Shown one piece after another: positions 6,717 to 16,276 of a stretch of DNA of 64,000 nt. Where the stretch lies: NCBI RefSeq assembly GCF_014642075.1, contig NZ_BMIK01000013.1, forward strand, positions 83,952-147,951, given 5' to 3'. The DNA is from Parapedobacter defluvii (lineage in GTDB: Bacteria; Bacteroidota; Bacteroidia; Sphingobacteriales; Sphingobacteriaceae). The notes under the pieces were generated by a model, which saw nothing but the letters and a program-made list of their open reading frames with translations, made no database searches and had not been told where the DNA came from. Position 1 is the first letter of the stretch, and each line of letters begins with the position of its first letter. Made by a program: the position numbers and the translations under genes.

Positions 6717-9475
6717 CTGCGCATCCCTTTTTTGTTTGCGACTTTCAGCAGCATGCCGAGTAACTCTTCAGGCACAAAGGGTTTATTCAGCATATCGTAT
6801 ATGCCTATTTGTGCAAACCGGAACCGTACGTCGCCCATGATATCGGCCGTAAAGATGACAATTTTTACGGCCGGATATTGTTTGAGCAACTTGGTAGACA
6901 GTTCATATCCGTCCATTCCCGGCATGTGCAGGTCTACCAAGGCCACGTCATAGGTGTTTGCCTTCAGCAGTTCCATCGCTTCGTGTCCATTCATCGCACA
7001 ATCGACCTGTACTCCGAAATAAGTAAGCTGCTCGCGAGTGACCATCACATTCACTTTGTTATCTTCTACCAATAACAACCGGATGGATCCGAGTTTACTT
7101 TCGTATTCCGACAAATTCTGTACAGGCAGTGATAGTTCTATCGGCTCCTCCTTTTCGGCCCTGTCAAACACCAGTTCAAACGAAAACTCCGATCCTTTGC
7201 CCACTGTGCTGTCGACAAAGATTTTGCTTTGATGCAACTCGATGAGGTGACGGGTGATGGCCAGTCCCAGCCCCGTTCCTGAACGGGGTTGCTGGTCGTC
7301 CTGCTGATAACCCTGCTGGAAATCATCAAATATCTTCTCCTGTAATTCTTTCGGGATACCCATTCCGGTATCCTTTACCGAAAAATGAAGGTATACCCGG
7401 TTTTCCAACTGTTCCACTACCTGAACAGCAATCGTCACCTTTCCCGTATCTGTATACTTGATGGCGTTGCTTACTAGGTTGTTCAGGATTTGGCCTAAGC
7501 GAACAGGATCACCGATCAGACGTGCTGGAATTTCCTGATCCATTAGGCTCACCAGCCGGATTCCTTTGGCCTCTGCTAATGACAAAAACTGGTTTCTGAT
7601 GTTACGCACTAGCCCCGGCAGGTCCAGCGTGGTCAGCGCCAGTTCCACCTTATTACGTTCCATCTTGCTAAGATCGAGGATATCGTTAATAAGTCGGAGT
7701 AGGTGGTCGGCCGAGAACATCAGGTTTTCCACGATTTCATGCTGCTGCTCGGTATGGCGGAGTCTAAGTAAGTTTGCTGTACCGATGATGCCGTTGAGCG
7801 GTGTACGGATTTCATGGCTCATGACCGATAGGAAATCGGCCTTCGCCTTTGCTGCCTGCTCGGCCAGTTCCTTAGCTTGCACGAGGTTCATAGCGGCCTG
7901 CTTTTCGGGGGTAATGTCCATCACTGCGCCGCGCATCGCTATCACCCGCTCGCCCTCCACTACCGGAACACCACTCACCCGCAGCCATTTTTTCTGATTC
8001 CCAATGTTTGCCTGTACCTCCAGCACATACGGTAAACGGTGGTCGCGGCAATCTTGCATCGAATCCCGGATCAGCCGTTGGTCTTCTGCACTGAAAAATG
8101 ATAAGTATTTTTCAGGGTTGGACACATCGAAATCCTCCGGCACACCGTATAGGGCATACACCTGTTTGGTCCAGAAAGCTTGTCCGGTGGCAAGGTCGAG
8201 TTCCCATCCTCCGGTATTGCTGATCTGCTGGCTGAAATCTAACAATTGATTGCTGCGCGCCAGTTCCTGTTGGATAGATTCCACGGCGTTCCGCTGTGCT
8301 ACCTGTTCGGTTATATCCATCAATATCCCGCGTATCTTGGTCACCCGTCCCTCTTCCACAATGGGTATACCGATCACGCGGACCCATTTCTTCTTGCCTA
8401 TAGCAGTGGAGATGGGCATTTTAATATCGTATGGTTTACGGGCTTTGACGGCCTGTTTTATATGCTTTTCCAAGGTATCTCTTTCCGGCATATCTAAAAA
8501 GGCGTACGCCGATTCCTCATCCGATACGGGTTCCGGTGCGCGGTCTACGATCAAATACAATTGATCGGTTCCTCTGGTCTCACCCGTACCTACGTCGTAT
8601 TCCCACCCCGCAATCTTTCCAAGTTCGCTGCTGAAATCATAGAGTTTGTTATACCACTCCAGTTTTTCCTTTTCCCGTTTCAGTTCGTCCAGGTACCTCA
8701 CGCGTTCGGTGATGTCCTGGACAATCAACGCAAGGCGGAATGCCTTGGGGTCGTCATTTGCTTCAACAGCTACGGCCTTTGCACGGTACCACCTGTCCAT
8801 GGCCGGGTCCATGTGGCGATATTCCACCACCCCTTCCTTACCGGTACGGATGGCTTCTTCCACCGGCTTCTGGAACATCGGCGCCCGGTCGCCAAAAACC
8901 TGCTGAATGGATTTGCCCAGCAGCTGATTCTTCGGCATGAACAACAGTGATTCGTCACGCACCCATACGTTGCGGAATACCTGATTGCCATCCAGTTCAA
9001 AAATAATATCTTCGATCACCGAAATCATCGACTGAAGATACGTACTCAACTCCCGTTGCCTGGTTTCGCTGCGTTGCAACTGTTGAACGAGGAGATGCTG
9101 TTTGGAAATGTCACGCACGTAACCCATGAAAAAAATGGGTTCGCTTTTCCGATAAGTTAAGAGTTGGATGTCAACGAGGCAACGGCGCCTGCCTGATTTT
9201 GAGTGATTAAGGGCTCCTTCTAAGGTCAATTTGCCTTTGCGCTGCCGTATGATGCGGTCCAACCCCTTCTGAAGCACCTTCCCATCATCAACCCCGATGA
9301 TAGCTGTCCATCCGGAACCCAGCAGTTTCTTTTCCGATTCACCCGCTAATTTGCAGAAAGCCGTATTTGCAAATACAAGTTCTCCCGTTCTATCGAGCTG
9401 AAATATACCAAATGGTGCCTCCCGTAGTATCTCATGCATCACAGGGCTCAAGTAGCCTGCAAAATCCATTTTCAT
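6713..9475 (-). CDS. Hybrid sensor histidine kinase with four PAS domains and a C-terminal receiver
   Basis: This 920-residue protein has no clear membrane segment. PAS domains occupy about residues 12-130, 145-265, 285-400 and 410-525; the last two have PAC-like ends (RGILMDITEQ, RGAVMDITPE). The HisKA box is FLSVMSHEIRTPLNGIIG with phospho-His about 554. The HATPase_c domain has N (LVSNAIKYT), G1 (VKDTGMGIP) and G2 (GTGLGLAIT) boxes. The receiver at about 800-915 has its Asp at about 848 in ALVDLHMPGMDG. No output domain is fused and no partner gene lies beside it. It is a soluble sensor of unknown signal, relaying phosphate internally and perhaps to a separate Hpt protein. Confidence 0.93.
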   Translation of the reverse strand: MKMDFAGYLSPVMHEILREAPFGIFQLDRTGELVFANTAFCKLAGESEKKLLGSGWTAIIGVDDGKVLQKGLDRIIRQRKGKLTLEGALNHSKSGRRRCLVDIQLLTYRKSEPIFFMGYVRDISKQHLLVQQLQRSETRQRELSTYLQSMISVIEDIIFELDGNQVFRNVWVRDESLLFMPKNQLLGKSIQQVFGDRAPMFQKPVEEAIRTGKEGVVEYRHMDPAMDRWYRAKAVAVEANDDPKAFRLALIVQDITERVRYLDELKREKEKLEWYNKLYDFSSELGKIAGWEYDVGTGETRGTDQLYLIVDRAPEPVSDEESAYAFLDMPERDTLEKHIKQAVKARKPYDIKMPISTAIGKKKWVRVIGIPIVEEGRVTKIRGILMDITEQVAQRNAVESIQQELARSNQLLDFSQQISNTGGWELDLATGQAFWTKQVYALYGVPEDFDVSNPEKYLSFFSAEDQRLIRDSMQDCRDHRLPYVLEVQANIGNQKKWLRVSGVPVVEGERVIAMRGAVMDITPEKQAAMNLVQAKELAEQAAKAKADFLSVMSHEIRTPLNGIIGTANLLRLRHTEQQHEIVENLMFSADHLLRLINDILDLSKMERNKVELALTTLDLPGLVRNIRNQFLSLAEAKGIRLVSLMDQEIPARLIGDPVRLGQILNNLVSNAIKYTDTGKVTIAVQVVEQLENRVYLHFSVKDTGMGIPKELQEKIFDDFQQGYQQDDQQPRSGTGLGLAITRHLIELHQSKIFVDSTVGKGSEFSFELVFDRAEKEEPIELSLPVQNLSEYESKLGSIRLLLVEDNKVNVMVTREQLTYFGVQVDCAMNGHEAMELLKANTYDVALVDLHMPGMDGYELSTKLLKQYPAVKIVIFTADIMGDVRFRFAQIGIYDMLNKPFVPEELLGMLLKVANKKGMRS

Positions 9476-9705
9476 AACCTATGGGTTTTTCGTACAACGT
9501 CTCTTTTCATAGCAATGAAGCCGGCAATTATTTTCACCACCAGCTGGCTTTCAGCGACTTTCAAGAGGCCGCTATGCTTGGCTCGTACCTTTTGCTAATG
9601 GCAATTTATACAGGTTTCATCTGCGCATCTGCGCTTGGTTATCATAACGTATAATGTGGGAGTAAAGGTAGTGGTTTTTATGTATTCTTAGGTTGAAATT
9701 TTTAA

Positions 9706-9739
9706 CTGAATCTGGAAATACAACGTACTCCAGATTCAG
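9706..9739 (-). terminator. Hairpin downstream of the siderophore operon, likely terminator
   Basis: CTGAATCTGGA (9706-9716) and TCCAGATTCAG (9729-9739) are a perfect 11-bp inverted repeat with a 12-nt loop. Read on the minus strand it lies about 50 bp beyond the PepSY stop and is followed by TTAAAAATTTC, a weak U-rich tail. The rest of the 314-bp gap 9476-9789 shows no convincing gene or promoter. Confidence 0.5.
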
Positions 9740-9789
9740 AGAGCTGGAATTGGGCAACCCGGCCGATTTATCGTACCGTAGGGTTTAGG

Positions 9790-11463
9790 TCAGGCAGACG
9801 GAACGGACTCTTTCACTGCAATGACCCGCTTTTTCGGTTTATCAACTTTTTTGCCGTCCAACCAGAGGCGGTAGAAAGCAATCAGTCCCACAATACCAAT
9901 GGACAGCCATAGGAAATCGACCACAAAAATATCCATAGCCCCCGTGCGTTGGGCAGTCCACATCCAGTTGCCGGTTTGGATGCCATTGACTACCGGTACA
10001 CACAGCGCCAAGAGCCCCCCTGCAAGCAACGTTTCCCGGTTGGTGACCTGCAGTTTGCGGCGTGCGATGTAAAAGACAGACAGCGCCAACCAGCTGTAAA
10101 AATACACCCGGTAGATGAATGCCTGATCTGCGGCGGGGTTGAGTTTGATGGCGATAAACGTAAGTGCCGTGACGGGCAGCATGGTCAGGCATATGGCCAC
10201 AAATACATTGGCCGCCCAAAAGTTAAACTTCCGCTTGTGGGCGGGTATGCTCTTCTTATCCCGCGCCACCAGCCAGATCAGGATACCGGAGATAATGACG
10301 AGACATCCCATAATGCCCAGCACAAAAAAGCTGATTTTAACGGGATAACCGCCAAAATCTCCGAAGTGCAGCCGGTATACAAGCGCTTTGACGCGATCTA
10401 CGTAAGAGGCAGACGCTACCGGTGATTTTTCGTGGACAATGGACTGCGTAGCAGGATGGAAAACAATCTTACCGACACCGGCAAAATTCCTATTGAAATT
10501 CGGGGTTGCTTCGACGGCGATGTGCATGCTTTCATCCCCGTAATTCTTGATGTATATGCGGCTCACATGGCTATCGGGCCAACGGTCGGCTACCTGTTTC
10601 AGGTGGGGATTGAGCGCTACGCGATCTGGCAGCGGTTGATAGCGATATTCATAGGTGGTATCGTCGTTGTACCCAAGTTCGGTATATAATTTCTGGCTGT
10701 CGCCATCGTATAGGAATTTGCTGAACGGCAGGATTAAGGCGGTATTTACAATCAGTACCACACCCGTGACCGCATACATGAGCTGAAACGGGAAACCGAT
10801 CACGCCCAACGCGGTATGCATATCGGTCCATACGGTTTTCCACTTGTTCCAGGGACGGAACGTAAAGAAATTAGACACGATCTTATCCCAATGCAGCAAC
10901 AGGCCGGTAATGAGTGCGAACAAAAAGAGGAACGAGACGATACCGGCCACCAGGTAGCCGAAGGGGGTTCCGATGCGGATGGGTACCTGGTTGAGCTGGG
11001 CAAGGAAGTGAAGCCGGTAAAGAAATTCGCCCATGTCATACGATTCCGCATAGGATGAAGGTTGTTTACGCTGGAAATCATACTGGAAGTAAGCCGCGTC
11101 CCCGTTGCCCCTGCCACGTCCTCTCCTTCCATTTTGTGGCGGCTGCACGGCCGCTTTTTTCTTGACCGTGGTATCCTGTGAAGCGCTCATGTTTACATAC
11201 GCCTGCACGTTATGGTCCTGGATGTAGAAGGTGATGTCTCTGCCCAGGAGATTGTGTGCGGTATGGAGCGAATCCAGGAGGAAATCATAATCATTGGCCG
11301 CAGCCTGGTAGGTGTGGGCAGATCGATTTTTTTGCCATGCGGATATTTCGTCTTTGAAAAAAGAAAACGACCCGGCGAAGAAAATCACATACAGGATGGC
11401 ACAGATGATGATACCGCTGATGGTATGCGTATTGAAATAGATGTTATACTTGCGGATGTTCAT
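9790..11463 (-). CDS. PepSY-associated transmembrane protein of the siderophore operon
   Basis: This 557-residue inner-membrane protein has a first helix at about residues 14-36 (HTISGIIICAILYVIFFAG), then a periplasmic segment with a basic GRRGRGRGNG stretch. Further helices include GYLVAGIVSFLFLFALITG, MHTALGVIGFPFQLMYAVTG and VKISFFVLGIMGCLVIISG, about eight in total. The His-containing helix ends fit the PepSY_TM family, often described as putative siderophore-iron or haem reductases or iron-regulated membrane proteins. It is the last gene of a five-gene minus-strand operon with a TonB receptor and DUF4374 lipoprotein. Ferric reductase function is family-level inference. Confidence 0.85.
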   Translation of the reverse strand: MNIRKYNIYFNTHTISGIIICAILYVIFFAGSFSFFKDEISAWQKNRSAHTYQAAANDYDFLLDSLHTAHNLLGRDITFYIQDHNVQAYVNMSASQDTTVKKKAAVQPPQNGRRGRGRGNGDAAYFQYDFQRKQPSSYAESYDMGEFLYRLHFLAQLNQVPIRIGTPFGYLVAGIVSFLFLFALITGLLLHWDKIVSNFFTFRPWNKWKTVWTDMHTALGVIGFPFQLMYAVTGVVLIVNTALILPFSKFLYDGDSQKLYTELGYNDDTTYEYRYQPLPDRVALNPHLKQVADRWPDSHVSRIYIKNYGDESMHIAVEATPNFNRNFAGVGKIVFHPATQSIVHEKSPVASASYVDRVKALVYRLHFGDFGGYPVKISFFVLGIMGCLVIISGILIWLVARDKKSIPAHKRKFNFWAANVFVAICLTMLPVTALTFIAIKLNPAADQAFIYRVYFYSWLALSVFYIARRKLQVTNRETLLAGGLLALCVPVVNGIQTGNWMWTAQRTGAMDIFVVDFLWLSIGIVGLIAFYRLWLDGKKVDKPKKRVIAVKESVPSA

Positions 11464-11467
11464 ACGG

Positions 11468-11749
11468 TCAGTTGTTTAGCAGGTGATATGCACCATAGAG
11501 TATCACAATGAGTACCAGGTAAATGCCCCATATCTTCCACCCGCTTTTACAAAGAAAGGCGACCAAGAGCAATACGGCCCAAAGGATGTAGCCTGTGATG
11601 AACGCAGTAACCACCACTTTCCTTTGATCAAACAGGTGTGTGAGCAGCAGGTGCAGGGATAGCATCACGAAGTAGCCCCCCACAAAACCTGCGGTGATTT
11701 TAAGGAAACGCTGCCACGGGGAGCTGAGGTATTTTTTATTCGCAGGCAT
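11468..11749 (-). CDS. Small membrane protein, DUF3649-like, in the siderophore operon
   Basis: This 93-residue protein has three hydrophobic segments (FLKITAGFVGGYFVMLSLHL; TAFITGYILWAVLLLVAFL; IWGIYLVLIVILYGAYHLL). Size, basic N-terminus and position between a PepSY gene and another small membrane protein match DUF3649 proteins of proteobacterial siderophore loci. The assignment rests on architecture and context and needs a profile search. Spacing is 4 bp to the PepSY start and 2 bp from the upstream stop, so translation is probably coupled. It probably assists the PepSY protein in the inner membrane. Confidence 0.65.
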   Translation of the reverse strand: MPANKKYLSSPWQRFLKITAGFVGGYFVMLSLHLLLTHLFDQRKVVVTAFITGYILWAVLLLVAFLCKSGWKIWGIYLVLIVILYGAYHLLNN

Positions 11750-11751
11750 GA

Positions 11752-12084
11752 TTAAAAGATAAGGGTTTCCAATAGCAGTGCAGCCACGGCTACTGCTGCC
11801 AGACTCGTGGTGTTAACGGAGCGGAGCGGTTTCAGCAATATGAGCAAACTATAACTGGCCATCAAATATCCCACCATGGCGAATGTGCCCGATCCCAGTC
11901 CCTGCAAATACATAACAGCGGCCCAACAGACCATAAAGATCAAGGTACCGATGGTTCTTGCGAACGCAGGCTTTTGGGCCATTTTTTGTAACCATCGGGG
12001 TTTGCTCTCTGTTTTTACTTTGTCTGAAGCGACAAAAAACAGCAGGGTTCCCAAAAAGATCCCTATAAAAATTGTACTATACAT
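11752..12084 (-). CDS. Small membrane protein, DUF3325-like, in the siderophore operon
   Basis: This 110-residue protein has three or four membrane segments (IFIGIFLGTLLFFVASD; TIGTLIFMVCWAAVMYLQGL; GYLMASYSLLILLKPL; AAVAVAALLLETLIF). The LLKPLR turn near residue 87 resembles DUF3325. In other phyla the order PepSY-DUF3649-DUF3325 recurs in ferric siderophore loci, and this operon repeats it. Start ATG 12084 leaves 71 bp to the DUF4374 stop. No catalytic residues are evident. Confidence 0.6.
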   Translation of the reverse strand: MYSTIFIGIFLGTLLFFVASDKVKTESKPRWLQKMAQKPAFARTIGTLIFMVCWAAVMYLQGLGSGTFAMVGYLMASYSLLILLKPLRSVNTTSLAAVAVAALLLETLIF

Positions 12085-12155
12085 GAACGTACCTGTTTAA
12101 GAAAAGCTTCCCGAAAACCGTGAGGGTATCCGGGAAGTTTTTATACTAGAACAGT

Positions 12156-13376
12156 TTAATCAAGGTGATGAATGGCCGTAATGGTGCCTCCGTCTACACG
12201 AAGTCCCTGTGTGGCACTCGCATTGTCCGAGTCAATCTTGTAAATATAACCGACACCCGATTTCAGGTTTACGCCTACATATCCGTGGCGGCCGTCTCCT
12301 GCACTGTAATTGCCCATGTTTGTTAGCGAATTGATCTCATCCACAGTTGGCATACCCGTAACCAGTTTGAAGGACTTGTCTATGACGTTAATAATCCCAA
12401 GCCTTTTACCTGCCGAATATTGACCTTTTTCTTCTTTTGAGGTGACCAGCACAATGAATTTATTGCGCCCTACGTATAACCAATCGGTGATATTATAACC
12501 ACCGGAATTCTGCTCCACATTAAAGAAGTAAGACTGGTCAAACTCAGTGGTTCCGGCGGGGATTTTGACCACAGCCGATGGCTTGGTAGACGAGATTTTA
12601 CCATCGGTAACCGCTACCGAAGCCGAGAACGCGTACACATCGCCATTTTCCACTACGCCCAGGCCGTCTACGAAATAGCGGCCGATGAAGCTGGTCCGGT
12701 TGTCTTTGATGACCTTTTCCAATTGCATATCGGGGTACGAGTAAACCGCAATCCATGCACTGTCTGGGTAGGCAGTCTCGAAAGAAGCGCCGCAGCAGGC
12801 TTTGATAGAGAAATAGGGTGCAAACACTTTGTTGCCTACCTGTTTGATCCAGCTGAAGTGTGCCAGCTCACCATTGCCCGAAGGGGCAGACGTACTGACC
12901 TTGCCTTCGCTTTCAATCTGCAAGGTGTTGGTGTTGATGCGGTACCAGCTTGCAAACGGATTGGTAATATTACGTGATATTTTCATCAGCAGCAAGTCAT
13001 CGTTTACCGGTGCAAATGCCTGAACCGTTTCCGTCTGGAAGTTGGACAGTTTGTTGAGCTTGCCGTCCACAATATTGTAAGTAGTTACCGCTCCCGGATT
13101 TCCCTGCCCGTAAAGCAGGCTGAAAAATTTGTCGTTGTGTGTCACATAATACCGGTAGGTTCCATCCTGTTCAGTACCCTGTCCGGCCGTCGAGATAGCG
13201 CCGGTATCCAGGCTGCTGGCGGTCAACAGGTAGTCGGCAACCCCTGTGGTGGCCGCAGGGGTTACGGCGATGATGAAGTTGCCGGGATTATCCGGCTTGC
13301 GATCGTCTTTGCTGCAGGAAGCTAGCAGTATGGCTGCTGCCATACCTAAGAGAAGCGTGTTGGATTTGATATTCAT
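12156..13376 (-). CDS. DUF4374-domain lipoprotein of the siderophore operon
   Basis: This 406-residue protein has a lipoprotein signal (ILLASCSKD; Cys about residue 21). It is a divergent paralogue of the protein at 1977-3290 and shares its place behind a TonB receptor. The body has repeated beta-propeller-like segments (VITVYSYPDM-type strands; NVYAFSASVAV-like), with no catalytic motif that I recognise. The start lies 12 bp after the receptor stop, across a T-rich spacer, so the two are co-transcribed. Likely role: outer-membrane or periplasmic accessory in ferric chelate uptake, by association. Confidence 0.8.
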   Translation of the reverse strand: MNIKSNTLLLGMAAAILLASCSKDDRKPDNPGNFIIAVTPAATTGVADYLLTASSLDTGAISTAGQGTEQDGTYRYYVTHNDKFFSLLYGQGNPGAVTTYNIVDGKLNKLSNFQTETVQAFAPVNDDLLLMKISRNITNPFASWYRINTNTLQIESEGKVSTSAPSGNGELAHFSWIKQVGNKVFAPYFSIKACCGASFETAYPDSAWIAVYSYPDMQLEKVIKDNRTSFIGRYFVDGLGVVENGDVYAFSASVAVTDGKISSTKPSAVVKIPAGTTEFDQSYFFNVEQNSGGYNITDWLYVGRNKFIVLVTSKEEKGQYSAGKRLGIINVIDKSFKLVTGMPTVDEINSLTNMGNYSAGDGRHGYVGVNLKSGVGYIYKIDSDNASATQGLRVDGGTITAIHHLD

Positions 13377-13388
13377 TTTTTTGATTTT

Positions 13389-15710
13389 TTATTTTTTGTT
13401 AATGAAATAGCGGAGATTGAGGTAGAAGCCACGACTGGGCTTTTGCAGGCTGAAATTGTCGTACATCCGGGTATCGGTGATGTTCTTGGCTTCCAACGCG
13501 ATGTTATAGCGTCCATCCTGCAGCGAATAAACCACGTTTACATCGTGGCTGATCTGCTGCGGGATATCCAATTTGTCACCACCACGGCTGGGCCAATAGA
13601 GATAGAAGGCATGCACATAGAGCAGGTTATAGCCGATGTGCAGGGTATTCCCGGCGCGGCCTATGTTACGCAGTACCACCGCTACGTCTGCATTACCGAA
13701 CAGGTAAGGGATGTTGGGCATCTGGTCGCGGTATACGACGCTGACCCCGGTATATCCCTCTTCGTACTTCTGCGTGTTCATAATGTGCTGGTAGGTTGCG
13801 GTAGCCCCGGCCATGAGCCAGTTTTTGAAAGAGTACCGCAACTCTGCATCACCACCGAAGGTTTCGACACCATCCCGGTTATCGGCCACGACTTTCGACT
13901 GATTGTTGTTGAGGCGATAATAGATATAGTCGTACGCACGCCGGTAGATCAGATTAGTATTCAATGAAAAACGGTGGTCCTGGCGCAGCGAAAAGTCATA
14001 AGCGACCCCGACATTGGCGTTGTTGCTTCGCTCAGGGTTGAGTTGAAAATTGGCCTCTTGGTTTTCCACGTCGCCGAATATTTCATAGGCCGAGGGCATG
14101 CGGTTGGTCAGCTCATAGGAAACTTTGAGCTGTACCTGCGGTGTGAGGTAGTAAGCCGATGCCAATCCGTAGCCCAGCTTATCCATCCCGTTGCGCTCAT
14201 CCGGCCCGTTCTGGTTGCCTTGGTGGATGTATTTCAGAAACAGGGTGGTGCTCCACAGGTCTTTGATGTCATAGTTATATCCGAGGCCCATCACATTTTT
14301 ATAGGTTTGCTTTGTACGCTCATAATCGGCATTGGTTGGGTTAAGCGGATCGCTGCCTTCTCTCCGGAACGTGGAGAAATTGTTGTTGAGCGTAAAGGAA
14401 TGCTTTTCAGCAAGTCGATAGTTGACCGTAGCAGTAGCAAGCCCCTCGTTGTTGCGGTATTTGTATAAGGAGCGTGAGCGTTCTCCACTGTTGGTACCCG
14501 TAGGTTTTGAGTTGCCGAACCAGTCAAACCGTGCGCTGACGGTGTCGATGTTTCGCTCCGATCCGAGGTTGTAATTGGCGTTGACGGTTACATCCAGCCC
14601 CTCAATCAGGTTTTCCTTCTTGTATTTGAGGGTAGGCATGATGGTAGTGCCCCGCCTGTGCCAGCCACCGAATACCGATACCATGCGGGCACCGGTTTGG
14701 ATTTCCTTATAGTTCTGACCCAGGGTGATGCCGGCGAGCAACTGATCGGCAAACCGCTTGTCAACCACGCCCACACTGGCAATGATCGCCTCGTTGTGAT
14801 ACGTATCGTGAAAACGGCGTACTTTGGTATTGGGTGCATAAGCCCCGGTATTGATGTCGGCCGCATCTACCGTAACCTTATAATTATTGTCGGAGTAATT
14901 CTGGTAGGCGTTGAACCGTACGGTAAACCCTCCTTTTGTGGTGTGGGCCGCATTGATGACTGAACGATGCGTATTGAACGATCCATAGGAATAAGAGACA
15001 TCCACGAAGTTCCGGTATCGGTCGCCCGTCACAATATTAATGGCACCACCCAGCGCATCCGAACCGAGCCACATGGGCACCACCCCTTTATACACTTCGA
15101 TACGCTCCGCCGTGTTGATGGGGATGTTGTTGATTTGAAACGAGCTGCCGAAATTATCCATTGGGATTCCGTCAATGAAATAGCGGATGTGATTGCCCGT
15201 GAACCCGTTGAGAGAAAGGTTGAAATTGGAGCCGAGCCCACCCGACTCCCGCACGCGGATACCTGCCACGCGGTCAAGCGCACCGGAGATGTCCATCGTG
15301 GTGTTGTAGAGTTTGGTAGCATCTACCGCTGTCACGTTGTATGCCTGCCGGTTTACCTCCTGCGCCTTGGTAAGTCCCATCACCTCCACCGTTTCCAGTT
15401 CATTGGTTTTGGGCACCAACGCAATCTGCAAGGTATTGGAGCCTAGTGTCAAGGTAAGGGTCTGAACGTACGGTTCAAATCCCACCGCTGAGACCTCAAC
15501 GCGGACCTGCCGTCGCCGGATGTTGGAAATTCGATAATGCCCCTCTGAGTCGGAGATGGTGGTTTGGTTGCCTACTTTAATAGTCACCCCGTAAAGCGGT
15601 TCACGATCGGCACCGATGACGGTTCCTGTGAGGTTATAGGCTGATTCCTGTGCGTGGCACCATAAGGCACCAAAAAATAGTACGGTTACGTAAAATTTAA
15701 TATATTGCAT
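13389..15710 (-). CDS. TonB-dependent receptor, probably for a siderophore or other iron chelate
   Basis: This 773-residue outer-membrane protein has a signal peptide (FFGALWCHAQ), a carboxypeptidase-regulatory-like domain at about 25-105 (LTGTVIGADREPLYGVTIKV), a plug at about 110-235 (DISGALDRVAGIRV; YFIDGIPMDNFG; VPMWLGSDALGGAINIVTG) and a beta-barrel ending RYFINKK. It heads the operon with DUF4374, two small membrane proteins and PepSY, the usual iron-chelate uptake set. Substrate is inferred from context; carbohydrate uptake is less likely because no SusD gene follows. A minus-strand promoter and a leader of about 230 nt precede it. Confidence 0.9.
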   Translation of the reverse strand: MQYIKFYVTVLFFGALWCHAQESAYNLTGTVIGADREPLYGVTIKVGNQTTISDSEGHYRISNIRRRQVRVEVSAVGFEPYVQTLTLTLGSNTLQIALVPKTNELETVEVMGLTKAQEVNRQAYNVTAVDATKLYNTTMDISGALDRVAGIRVRESGGLGSNFNLSLNGFTGNHIRYFIDGIPMDNFGSSFQINNIPINTAERIEVYKGVVPMWLGSDALGGAINIVTGDRYRNFVDVSYSYGSFNTHRSVINAAHTTKGGFTVRFNAYQNYSDNNYKVTVDAADINTGAYAPNTKVRRFHDTYHNEAIIASVGVVDKRFADQLLAGITLGQNYKEIQTGARMVSVFGGWHRRGTTIMPTLKYKKENLIEGLDVTVNANYNLGSERNIDTVSARFDWFGNSKPTGTNSGERSRSLYKYRNNEGLATATVNYRLAEKHSFTLNNNFSTFRREGSDPLNPTNADYERTKQTYKNVMGLGYNYDIKDLWSTTLFLKYIHQGNQNGPDERNGMDKLGYGLASAYYLTPQVQLKVSYELTNRMPSAYEIFGDVENQEANFQLNPERSNNANVGVAYDFSLRQDHRFSLNTNLIYRRAYDYIYYRLNNNQSKVVADNRDGVETFGGDAELRYSFKNWLMAGATATYQHIMNTQKYEEGYTGVSVVYRDQMPNIPYLFGNADVAVVLRNIGRAGNTLHIGYNLLYVHAFYLYWPSRGGDKLDIPQQISHDVNVVYSLQDGRYNIALEAKNITDTRMYDNFSLQKPSRGFYLNLRYFINKK

Positions 15711-15807
15711 TGCTTTTTACTAGTCTGTTGAAAGCCGGCCGTTGTACCTGCTAAAGTTGATGGCCGTGTGTATTTACAGTCAGTTACCGCTGAATGTAAA
15801 CGCATAT

Positions 15808-15846
15808 ACCGCGTACGGAGATTACCGTCTCCGGCGCGGTTTTTCT
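15808..15846 (+). terminator. Intrinsic-terminator-like hairpin in the receptor leader, T-run on the plus strand
   Basis: ACCGCG (15808-15813) with GGAGA pairs with TCTCC and GCGGT (ending 15840), followed by TTTTTCT on the plus strand. It sits antisense within the predicted 5' leader of the TonB receptor. No plus-strand gene precedes it. On the minus strand it would simply be a leader hairpin without a U-run. Confidence 0.4.
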
Positions 15847-15950
15847 ATTCCATGTTTATGTCATCTCATCTTTCAAAAAATTCATTCGTTACTTTGGAGT
15901 CCAACATTCGCCCTTTATACTTATTTAGATTATGTATAAATAAACGGAAG

Positions 15951-15979
15951 CAAAAGTAACAAATCCATCGATAATGCAA
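15951..15979 (-). promoter_or_regulatory. Bacteroidota-type promoter of the siderophore operon
   Basis: On the minus strand TTG (15979-15977), 18 bp, then TACTTTTG (15958-15951) match the TTG/TAnnTTTG consensus. The transcript would begin near 15944, giving a leader of about 234 nt before ATG 15710. The rest of 15711-16276 holds the hairpin at 15808 and the next gene's promoter. I recognised no riboswitch consensus and no Fur box in it. Confidence 0.55.
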
Positions 15980-16181
15980 TGAATTATTTTAAAAAAGGTT
16001 GCAGAAAAAGGCGATTTCATCTGCACACGCCAGCATCGCTCGATTTTAATACTGCACCATACACCGTTGTTCCTGTCAAAATCGAGCTGCCACGCCGCCC
16101 CCCTAATAGGTACTAAACATGCCTGCTTTGACAAGAAACTGGCCATCGTAGATTTTTCTGTGATATTTCGTTAATAACACC

Positions 16182-16257
16182 TGTGTAATTTCATCACCAA
16201 ATGTTGTGATATATAATCAATAACTATTGTGTAATTTCATTAGTAGCATTATCTTTG
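16182..16257 (+). promoter_or_regulatory. Promoter and 13-bp direct repeats upstream of the first DUF4143 ATPase
   Basis: TGTGTAATTTCAT occurs at 16182-16194 and again at 16228-16240, 46 bp apart. The second copy overlaps the -33 element TTG (16227-16229). TATCTTTG at 16250-16257 is a perfect -7 element, 20 bp on. The repeats are placed like an operator that could control this gene. Confidence 0.5.
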
Positions 16258-16276
16258 CGTCTAAAGCAATCCTATC

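Noticed and set aside
15711..15945. Riboswitch in the siderophore operon leader
   Set aside because: I compared by eye with TPP, cobalamin and SAM consensus elements and found no match, only generic hairpins.
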